In this document: positions 54,239 through 64,000 of the stretch, piece by piece | Numbering within the stretch: position 1 is the stretch's first letter | How the letters are laid out: each line of letters starts with the position of its first letter | Assembly (NCBI GenBank): GCA_013433145.1 | Contig: CM024183.1 | Span: 558,001 to 622,000 of the forward strand | Length of the DNA: 64,000 bases | Direction: 5' to 3' | Origin: Ascaris suum | Lineage: Eukaryota > Nematoda > Chromadorea > Rhabditida > Ascarididae | The notes under the pieces: generated by a model | The model's input: the letters and a program-made list of their open reading frames with translations, nothing else | Databases searched by the model: none | What the model was told of the DNA's origin: nothing | Position numbers and translations under genes: made by a program

Positions 54239-54658
54239 TTACACAGTCATAAGCCAAGAGAAGATGTAGCTGCAAAATGAGGCGATCGACACGTTAACAA
54301 AATATGGCCCGTACGACTCTTTGCTAGTTCCCATTTTCGACCAGTACCTAACATTAATGCTCATACTTAGTACTATGCTAATCCACCGATAAAATTCTGG
54401 GTCATCCATCAATAAGTTCACCCGCTAAGTCGATTGATCGTCACGAAATGCAACAATCGTATTGGCATCATGATCGCCTTTTTTGCAAAGATTGCCATAT
54501 TTGTAAGTTTGCAATTCGTCGCCTTTTTGCATTTTAAGTGCATTCATAGTTTCTATAGAAACATTATGTGGGAATGTTTGTTTGATAAAGCGTTTATTCT
54601 TTAATGAAATGATAACGATGCAACATTGAGCATCGATTGAAAAGCTTATGACCACAAA
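54239..54658 (-). pseudogene. Interrupted open frame, possible pseudogene or exon
   Basis: On the minus strand a single frame of about 140 codons is broken only once, by a TAG at about 54,425. Upstream residues include MQKGDELQTYKYGNLCKK; downstream residues include LLMDDPEFYRWISIVLSM. Composition is mixed and protein-like rather than low complexity. A TTTCGCTAG precedes it, which could be a 3' splice site. I recognise no family. It may be a transposon remnant or chance. Confidence 0.25.
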
Positions 54659-56933
54659 CGTTTGTAAAATTGTCTAGCGAAAGAATACGGACTTTTGTGC
54701 ACTATAATGCGCTTTTGTTGCATATGAGGGGGACCTATAAGGTATGTGCGCACGGATGACAGAGAGATAATGAAGCCCCCTGAGGAAATAATAGACGAAA
54801 AATCAATACGTCCATAAAGCATCTGCTATGGATGCTACCTTTACAAAAAAAAAGAACCTGAAAACATTCATCTTTGAAGTTGAAATCCACATACAACTCA
54901 TTTTTTTTCTTTCATTGGAAATATTTGATTATCATTATTTCGATCATTGAGCAAATATATAGTCTTTTTTTGCAGAATATGATAAGTCGTTCAATGATAA
55001 TAACTTTTAGATTTATCAGTAAAGACTCTGGTATTACATAGAATATTATCCAAAACGACATTAACATATACGAAGAACAAAATGATATTCAAAACACATC
55101 TTTATGGAATGCCGACATATGTTGAACACGGTGGTGGGGGAAGGGGGACGTTGCAGTAATTACTTTCATTGTTTTCTCACATTGAAGCTTCGATTGCATC
55201 ATGCGAACTCTCTGATTTATTTTGACGAAGAGCCAATGATGCCATACTTTTGCAGCGTCAAGAGTAGGCTTTCCTCATAGAGAATATTAAAGACCTTCGC
55301 ATATTCAATACGTAAAGTTTCGAATTGAAATTTTATATTCGACCCAGATATACATTCACCGAAACAGGTAATAATTACAGGTATCGTGGGAAATTGAGCT
55401 GACTGGGAACAAAACTGAACTGTGTGATAGTTAAAAAAGAACGTTTAGCATAAAATGACATCGTATCGCATCTCTGCAGGTCGTATGAAAAATCGTGCAA
55501 TCGAAGAAGATTGGATTAATCAGATGGTAGTTCTTTGCCAAAGTGGGAGGTGATTTCTCCTCAGTAAATGAGATGAATGCAGAGTTACAAGATTGGAGGA
55601 GAGATGAACAAAAAGGACAGCGTGGAAAAATTATGTCAGATGGCTATGAAATCGTTTTTTTTTTTTTTTTGCGATGAGTTTAAAGACAAATATGTTAAAA
55701 TTGCGGTCAGAATACCACAACGAATTTAGCACAATATTTAAATATTAAAATTATTTAATTTGGCAATAGAAAGTTACGAAAACTTGAGCCTGACTTTTCC
55801 TTTTACGATTGAAAAAAATAGGATCGTTTCTAAACGTGGACATATGATAATCAATGCTGTTTGTTAAGATAGGTTCAAAAGTGTTTTACCTATGATTTCC
55901 CTATTTTTGGACATCTTATCTATCTTTTGAGTCACGAACTTTAGATATTTCGCTTATCCATCTTAGACTGTAATAAATAGCTTGTTTTCTTTTCGTCATG
56001 AACTATTTAGAAGCTGAATTTAGAGTTCCTCAAGTAGTTCTGGAGCAAAAGATTGAGTCAGAAATTCAGAAATAGAAAGATACTTACAAGTAGAACAAAC
56101 TAGATAATTTATATTAACTTAAAAAACATGTCAACCGGGTTTCGAGCATGATATTAGCATTTCATAAAGTTTATTGTAATGGTTGATCAATTGCAAAATG
56201 CGTTCCGCTCAAAATTCCACAAGGAGTTGGAGTCATATAGGTCGTGACCATCATAGATGCAAGTCTTTCCTAGGTTTTTCCTACTATCTTTAATTTGTGT
56301 GGTGTTGCGAGTCAAGGGATTCAGCTCGAGTAATAAGCTGCGATCAACAGCTCAGAATTTATTCAAAAAGCCGTGAAGAAAAGCTCGAGCACTCCGAAGT
56401 AAAGAGACAAGCTAATGGTATTGTAGTGTAATTAATATGCAAGATAAATAGGCCGAATAAAAAAATATTTGTGATAGACAAGTGCATAAGAATCTGCAAC
56501 TTTATGGCATCTGTGATAAGGTGGGGTTTTTCATATCAGATATACGTTGCAAGTGGAGATTTTTTTTTTAAAGATGTATTCAGCACAAAAGCTCCTTTAT
56601 CAATATTTTTCTTTGAACTCTTATCTTCCAATTTTTTTTCCACCTTCTTCTAGTGACGACCTCCATGAATACGAATACCATAAATAATACTTTACAACTC
56701 TATAAAACAAAAAAAAACCAACAAGTATGCAAAAAAGGGCGTTGAAACAAATGCCATTTTTTTCAGTAGGATATTTCGTTATTATAGTTTTGTAATTGTT
56801 TGCTTCTCATATTTCTGTGCTATTCGATGCTGTAATTTTGAAATATTCATGTGATTCGATCTAGCGAAAGATTATTTTTTGAATAAATAAATCCATAGAG
56901 ATGATACGAGAAGTTATATAACTAGATAAATGT

Positions 56934-56990
56934 ATTACCTGAAATGTATATTATTACCTGAAAGGTACATTATTACCTGAAATGTATATA
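56934..56990. repeat. Three tandem 19-bp repeats
   Basis: The unit ATTACCTGAAATGTATATT occurs at 56,934, 56,953 and 56,972 with two changes in the middle copy and one in the last. No function is evident. Confidence 0.9.
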
Positions 56991-58704
56991 ATATTTGTTT
57001 TCAAAAAATCATCACTTAGTTTTAAATGTTTTTGAAATTAAACCAATTTAACCGACAGGGTACTTTTATCTCCGTAAAACAGTATTTGAGTTTGAACGAC
57101 GTTATCACCTTATCTTTTGTGATAAAATGTTTAATAAATCAATGATTAAAAATCTCTGATAATAAAACAAACTAATTCTATTTATTCCCAATAATGATAT
57201 GGTGCCTCTTTTATAGATAATATCAATCACGGTTGATGTTTAATGCGTTATCACTTTGTACGTATTGGTGACATAAGAGTGCTATTGTGACACCTGAGTT
57301 GGAAGCATGATACACACAAGAAATACATACATAATTGTAGACAGATGCATTCTAGGCGCAAATTTATAAAATTGTATAAAAATAGTATTTATACTTGTAA
57401 ATGATTCAAAACAAGAAAGTAAATCTCGTGGATTTTCTGCAAAGATATCGGCTCTTGGATTGATCACAGCGAAAGAGAGAGAGAGAGAAAAAAAAAAGGG
57501 AGAGAGAGGAGGAGAGTTTATTTCATTTGTTTGCATTTCTTCTATTCTGTAAAAATAAAAAGCATTTTCCGTCTAGTTGTAATGAATGGTAAGCGAACAG
57601 CTGACGGGCAAAGTGTTGTCGTGGGAGAAATTTGCACTCGACAGTTAAGTAGCACCAATTAGCTCATCGCTGAATTGTATATCTGTTTCATTCCCTACGG
57701 CAAATTTCTGCTGATTTTATTTTTAACTGTCACTATCAAATCATTTTATGAATATTCAGGCGCAATATGCGTAAAGTTGTTAATATTCTCTCCAACTTTG
57801 TTAGCATTAGCTTTATAAACGATAGTTTACATTTGCATTTAGAAAATTCTCAAAAATGCATTTTCTTTTTTTATTTTTAGTAAATTAAACGGAATTATTT
57901 CTCAGTATTATTCTTTCAAATTATCGTCATATTTTTATCAATTCTTAGACATTTATAAATCTATTAAGGGAAGTACGATTATTAAAAATGCCTGTTTTTT
58001 TTTTCCAAAAGGAATTTAACTCAAATAAAAAACAAAATTTTTCATATTTTTGCAGATTTGTGCCGTAGGAAAGTTTTTTTTTTTTGCAAGATCATAAGTG
58101 CGCATATCTGTATGCCTTCCTGTCTTCTCGATAATTAAAAGTCATCAATCACTGAGGCCATCTTTATGGCATTTAAACGTATGCAATATGCACTTATCGG
58201 ATCACTCATTAGAAATATATTCCACGTTGATTTTATCAAACTTGAAAGTATTTATAGGCATTTTAAAAAATTAGAAAAATTTACATAAATTTTACGACGA
58301 TGAAAAATTCATTTTTTTTTTTACTGATCAAATCAAATGAAAACGAATTTTTTTTCAAGAAAATTTGCGAACATTATCGGATCAAGTAAAATATGAATGC
58401 ACTTTTTTCCTTTTTTTTTTCTTGTTTTGATCTCCTAATATCGTTTGGTCATTTGAATGAGATGCAAAAATGCACTATGTGCTACTCCAGTATGTTTATC
58501 TATTTGGTTTTTTTTTTAATTTTCAATTTTTTTTTACCCATAGAAACAGATTGGTGATTCTTTAATTATATAACTTCTTTAACGGTTAGCCTGTTGGTGA
58601 TAGCTCATGGGTGTGATTCATTTATATGCAATTCACCTTTCACATACCTTTACTCGCGTATCATTATTCGTTGCATTTTTCGAAACTTGCAATAGTCTCT
58701 ATCT

Positions 58705-59290
58705 TTTGAAGGCATTGGATCCACTGTGCCGTGGAATACTTCCGCCATCGATTCTTTACCGAAATATTTTGCACAAACACTACTTTGATAACGACGACAT
58801 TGATTATCGATTATGCGAGTTGGGTAATAACTAAATGAGAGCCTAAAATCATTGGCGAAATGTTTGAATAAGCGATAAATGATGAAGATTACAAATCTTT
58901 TTTGCTATGTTGCTTTCTTTTGTACACAGAAGGTATTGTTTGAGTGCGCTGCTTCCGGAATTTTCCGGAGGTCGGACCGAAGACCGGCATGAGCCAAATC
59001 CTTGGAGTAAAAGAACAAGCCTAACTCTTTTTATAACTTGCAGTACAGCTCAAAATATAGTGCAAACTATAAAGAATTAGCTTTGCTTGGCATCTTACAG
59101 AGACGTTGCCTGAAAAAGTTGCACTCCATGTCAACTCGTTAGCACGACTATTTTCAAGACGTGATTCGAGCACTAGAATCCGGCCACTTATTAGCTGACA
59201 ACCTTAGAATCAAACATCTAATAAAGGGTTTGACGAAAGCAATTCTTTTTCCTTCATATTAAAAGTGCATAAGGTCGAGAAGGTCGTCCT
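58705..59290 (+). repeat. Dispersed repeat, copy B
   Basis: Second copy of the element at 43,395-43,960, same orientation, with scattered substitutions and short indels. A short open frame (58,607-58,834) partly overlaps it but is not conserved in copy A, so it is probably not coding. Confidence 0.85.
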
Positions 59291-59570
59291 ATCCTATGAA
59301 GCGTTTACTCGTCAGCAGATTCTTCGATTCGCTTTACTTCTTTCAATTTTTTTTCCGATTCACTTCGCCTGCTAAAAATTCACCTCAAAGATTAGCTCTC
59401 ATTTTCGTTCTCTATCTCTTTCGACCGATCGAAAAATCCTCCATTCATCTCCGTAGAAATAAAGTTGGTAATTTCTATACAATTCACTTTAAATATTCTT
59501 TTCAATTCAATTATGTAGTTCAAAATTTAAAAAAAAACAAACACATTTTATGAAAAAGACAATCGTTTGA

Positions 59571-59781
59571 AGGGGTATATGCCCTTATCATTTCCATATA
59601 ATAAAGATTGCCGAAAGCAAAAACCAGTCGATCCAGTAGATAATCATCGCCAAGTCTAGATAATCATCCGCCAAGTCGCTTTATAGGGGTTTATGCTCTT
59701 ACCATTTCCATATAATAAACACTGCCGAAAGCGAAAAACAATCAGTCGACCCAATAGATAATCATCGCCAAGTCGCTTATA
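59571..59781. repeat. Tandem duplication of about 114 bp with nested mini-repeat
   Basis: AGGGGTATATGC at 59,571 recurs as AGGGGTTTATGC at 59,685. Both units share CATTTCCATATAATAAA and GATAATCATCGCCAAGTC. Within the first unit the TAGATAATCATC(C)GCCAAGTC end is itself doubled (about 59,638-59,677). Confidence 0.85.
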
Positions 59782-61079
59782 ACTGATACGAAAATAATGC
59801 AATCGCATTGCAAATATAATATCGTCCACTATTCATTTACTAACCTTTGCAATTTTTTAAAGATATTGGCTGTTTTTGTTTCTAACAAATTTAATTCAAC
59901 AATTTATGTTGGCGAGAAATGAAAAGTGCTTTAATTTTTGCAATTAGATTTAGATACAACAGCATAGAGATATGCTAGCTCTTGAAAATCTCTTCACCAC
60001 ACCTAAGTCTTACATACGAACTTGTTTTAAACCTATTTAGAAAATCTTTTTCTTAGGTCTATTTTTTTCAAGCATTCAGTTTTGACGATTTAAAAAAGTT
60101 GTTGCTCCGATATGATCTTTCAAATGCCTTTTTGGATTGGACATAAATACATGTGTGTCTTTGTCTGTTGAGCAATTAATCGGTAGGCTGAAATGAAAAA
60201 AACACAAGTCGTTGTGGTCTTCCAGCTTAGCAATTTTGGCCAAAATGGCCAAGAACCGGCTTACAACGCTTCCAATCTGTTGAATACAATTTTAGTTGCG
60301 CATAAAAATTATGCTTCATTAAAATTATTAAATTCTACCAAAAAAAAATTTTTTTTTAGTTCCACATTCTCTATTCGTCATTTAATTGTCTATTATTATG
60401 GAAAAACAAACCTTTTTTTTTCTAAATCAATAGTTCAGGCAATAATTTATTGTCATTTATACAACATTTTATTCTCTCCACAATCTATTCGCTATTTTGT
60501 TACTTGTTTTCTCAGATATGAGTCGATATTCACATGAACTTTTTTAGTATCCATCAATTAATAGTATGAAATTAAATTTTTCCAATATAAAGATATTGGC
60601 TGATTAAATATAAAATACTAAAAAATGTTAATTAAATTTAGAAAGGTGTTAATTTAATTTCAATAAGAATATTTATGTTTGTGCGTGGTATATTTTTACG
60701 ATACGCAATAATATTTGTGAATATTGCATCACTTACCTGTTGCTGCCAACAGCGAACGGTCAGGTGCCTTGTTCTTTGATGTCTATTTTGCTGTTTAGTT
60801 GTTTCGGTGCTTTTGTTATTCGTTGATAACAAAACTCAATGATGAATGCACGAAAAGACTTCATGATATATGCGCTTAAATGGTGCATAATTGCCGAAAA
60901 GAATCCATTTACCAATTTATTCAATGATTCTTTATTACTTCATGGTAAGATGCTGAAAGGTAGGATATCTTTACCTTTCGATTCAATACGTAAATATTAA
61001 TTGGCACATCTGTGATTCAAAGAAGGATATTTCTTAAGGAAACGATGAATGGTTAGCAAAGGTGGGGTATTCGCAGATA

Positions 61080-61240
61080 TGATAAGTGATTAATGATTAG
61101 CAAAACATTTAGAAAGACGATCAAAAACGTAAATGCTCAAAATCGCAGTTTATAGACATCGATTTCCTATTTCTGCAGGTGTATAAAAGGTAGTGAACAC
61201 CAACAGCATCAACGAACACTACAAATAACTAGTATGTATT
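61080..61240 (+). promoter_or_regulatory. Candidate TATA promoter (GATA site plus TATAAAAG)
   Basis: TGATAAG at 61,080-61,086 is followed 95 bases later by TATAAAAG (61,182-61,189), then by a CA-rich stretch where a start site would fall (about 61,212). A GTATGT donor-like site is at 61,232 and an ATG at 61,234. The ATG frame is only 26 codons. Alternatively CTGCAG...GTATGT (61,179-61,231) is a 53-nt internal exon reading CIKGSEHQQHQRTLQIT. No downstream coding exon was identified in the last 2.7 kb. Confidence 0.3.
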
Positions 61241-64000
61241 CAACTCGTCACCTCTTCACTACCTTTATCTCTTACCTATCACATAATTGGCATCCTTCAT
61301 TATCTATTAATTAACGATTCAGCGTCGATTTTTTAATGCAACGATGATTTTAATTTTTTCAAAAGAAATTCATTTTTGAAATATTGCAATGTTGTATACT
61401 TAACTAACTTATCTACATTTCTGCTATTACTCTTACTCTAGTCGACTTTACTTGTTGATAATTAGATTATTACTTTCGTTGTAAGTGTTTACTTATATTA
61501 GTTACACTATGATCATTCGGTTATAATCGATAGTATTATTGATTATCAAATTGTGCGATAATGTTTCAAACATTTGTTCTTTGATCTTTAAAATGATCGT
61601 TTTGAATCTCTTCGTTCCCTCTCCTCCTCCCCTTCACCTTTCACCGACTCCCCCTCCCCAATTTTTTTGAAAAATTGCCTTTCTCCATCAATCGTTACAT
61701 TGAAGTAATGGAGATTTTTTTTCTGCTCTCTAACATCTTTTTCGCTCTCTCCATCAACTATACTATCTCACATCGATGGAGTAATGCGCACACGTCGCAC
61801 TTCTTTACTCAGGCAAATTGTGAGATGGATGAATGCGTTGTGTGTGTGTGTGTGTGTCGATTTTTGCAGTAATTTCGGATCGATGCTTCATTTCTATGTG
61901 TTTGTATTAAATAAACTTTCCTTTATTATTATCACTTATTATTAGTGATTACTAAATTATAATGCTGTAATTATATACTGTTAGTTTAAATAAATAAAGT
62001 GTTTTATTTTTTTCATATCAGCGATAATCACTCATCATCTTTTACAAGTTTTTTAACTAGCAAGCAAAGCGGGGGGGGGGGGTTTAATTACTTTTTTCAC
62101 TCTTACCTCCTTTTTTACTTTTTTTACCTCTCTTTACTTACCTTTTTTACCTTTTTACTTTGCTCATATCACCGCATGATCGAAGAAGAGTGGAGGTTTT
62201 TTTTGGGCAATTAATGTTACGATGAAGGGATGAGATGAAGCTGTGTTTTAAAAAAAACCGGAACGGAGGTTTTTGCCTAGTTGACAAAGGAAAATGTACG
62301 GTTGTAGCATCTATTATTCTTGTAATTCATCGTTAATAGCTTCCATGCATAGTATTCCCATCCAGTAGAGTGCAGAGGTCAGGTAGGTCAGGTATCTAGA
62401 AAGCTAGCTCCAGCTCTGCCACCTCACCTCATCCATCCATTCCACATCACCTCTTCCCCCTACGCTTCACGAAACTTTGCCACCTTGTTTTATCCCCATC
62501 ACCCTTTACATCCCCTCAGTCTTCTCCTCAATCCCATGGGGGATTCAATAGACGTTGCTATGAAACGGAATTCGCTAATAAACGCCAGATTTCTTAGTTC
62601 GATTTGTTGACTTCAGAATATTTTCCGGTTTGCCATGAGTGAACTTTGATCTCACGATTGCTCATTACCCTCAGCTATAGTGAAATAGATAACAATTTAA
62701 AACTTTATTCTTGTAACAGTTATCGAATCTTTCATGTGTGAATCCTCCAACATAAATCCATAGCAAGAGTATATACCTTTCATTTATTTCCGGCAGGTAT
62801 TGAGAAGCATTTCCTGCATATTTGAATTTCGCCTCATTTTTGAACGAAATATTCATTATTTATGAAAGTTTCATAGAGTCTTTCAATTTATTTTTAATAA
62901 AAATATGAGATATTACAATAAATCTTCAAAAAAGTACTTACTGCATATATGAGTTTTACAATATAAATTATTTTATTACCTACAAAAAGCTTTTCTAATT
63001 TACTACCCTTGATATTCTTGAGTGATACATCGATAAATATGATTGTTTTATATAGTTAATGATAGAAGATATATTAAAAACAATTCAAAAAATTTAACTC
63101 GATTTGCTTTTCATAAAATTTTTCCCAACATATATCGGCTCAATCCGGTGACTTAATTATAGAATTTCGACTTTTAGTCATCGAATTATCATTATATTCA
63201 GTTGTTTTACTTACTTTATAAATGTGAAATCATTTTGTGGAATATTTTCTGGATGATATTTTTGTATTGGAAATGCATACTCATAAGTATCTGCTGATAC
63301 CTGCATCTTCGCTTTTTATCTGTATCTTCCCCCCATTTTTAAGTAAATACCTTTAAGTAAAAATATTGGCTACCCACGTAATTGGTAGAGACAGGTAATA
63401 TTTTTTTTTCTGCTATTCATCTAGAAAAGGCAAAATTTTCAACCTGTGTTTGTAGAGGGGTACATTTTCTTGCATAATTACATGATTTCCTTCTTTGCTT
63501 TTTTTTGCACTTTCTCTTCCGCTTGCATATAATCATTGCTTATATCTTATCAGTATTTCTATATTAAATGTCGTTTTTCTTCTCATTTTTTTTTTCATTC
63601 TATTTTATTCTCTTTCCATATGTTTGATTGCGTTGCGATGTAATTGTTTCGTCAATATTTGTTATATCAGTGTGAAATCTATACAAAAATACTTCCGTTT
63701 GCATTAAGTTAAATTATTTTGCATAAACGATCAAAATTTTACCTCCCAGGTAGAATGCGCAAATCATAAAGATTGAAATTTCCTGAAAGATGTATGAATT
63801 TTTTTTTTTTAAATTTAAATTTCGGATCGTTTTTTTAGTTAGATGAAATTATCATGGCGTTTCCGGATTTAATGTCCTAGGCCGGATCTAAAAAAAAAGA
63901 ATATTACAAAATATCTTTATATCACAATATAGAAAGCATGGAACGCGCATCCGACAAAATAAATGCACAAAGAAACAAAGAAGACATCTGAATGCATGAA
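61241..64000. other. Terminal intergenic stretch, no supported gene
   Basis: Holds pyrimidine-rich patches (about 61,619-61,660 and 62,400-62,530), a (GT)n run near 61,840-61,858 and a G12 tract at 62,071-62,082. Open frames here are composition artefacts rich in F, S and L. Confidence 0.5.

Larger units (their letters stand above)
50426..58704. other. Intergenic DNA, no supported gene
   Basis: Contains CAGACA-rich simple stretches (about 51,285-51,330 and 51,815-51,865), an interrupted minus-strand frame at 54.2-54.66 kb, three 19-bp tandem repeats at 56.93 kb and a GA-rich tract at about 57,474-57,510. Other open frames lack motifs and probably arise by chance. Confidence 0.5.

Noticed and set aside
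55490..55680. Protein-like words around LQDWRRDEQKGQRGK
   Set aside because: The frame is short and closed on both sides; no match to a family I know.

Overview
The window is nuclear DNA of a chromadorean nematode, probably a parasitic species with AT-rich, repeat-littered introns. The evidence is a nematode-type trehalose-6-phosphate synthase (GT20 domain plus C-terminal HAD phosphatase-like domain) split into about 20 short exons, mostly TTTTCAG/TTTTAG 3' splice sites, an FMRFamide-receptor-like GPCR, and degenerate RTE-type LINE fragments. No prokaryotic, CRISPR, viral or operon-like features were seen. The species cannot be named from the sequence alone.

Layout. Positions 1-13,995 (+) hold the 3' two-thirds of the trehalose-6-phosphate synthase gene; its first exons lie before base 1. 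Positions 13,996-31,615 are intergenic: a long probable 3' UTR, a (TA)60 microsatellite, an antisense RTE fragment (about 17.6-19.0 kb), and a possible 60-residue single-membrane-segment protein at 23.3 kb. Positions 31,616-50,425 (+) hold a complete eight-exon peptide GPCR of about 586 residues. Its 10.4 kb fourth intron contains a second antisense RTE fragment and one copy of a roughly 0.57 kb dispersed repeat. Positions 50,426-64,000 contain no gene I can confirm: a second copy of the dispersed repeat (58.7 kb), small tandem repeats, one interrupted minus-strand frame and one candidate TATA promoter (61.18 kb).

The two confirmed genes have no evident shared function: one makes a stress and energy sugar, the other is a neuropeptide receptor. 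The exon chains were assembled by hand from reading frame, phase agreement and family motifs; every junction listed is phase-consistent.

The most unusual observations are two splice sites copied as small tandem repeats. One is a 3' splice site in the trehalose gene repeated as four 25-bp units, where every decoy leads to a stop within five codons. The other is a 5' splice site in the GPCR repeated as two 30-bp units. Also notable are a perfect 60-bp palindrome without spacer inside a trehalose-gene intron, and six G/C homopolymer tracts in otherwise AT-rich DNA. I found no new multigene system.
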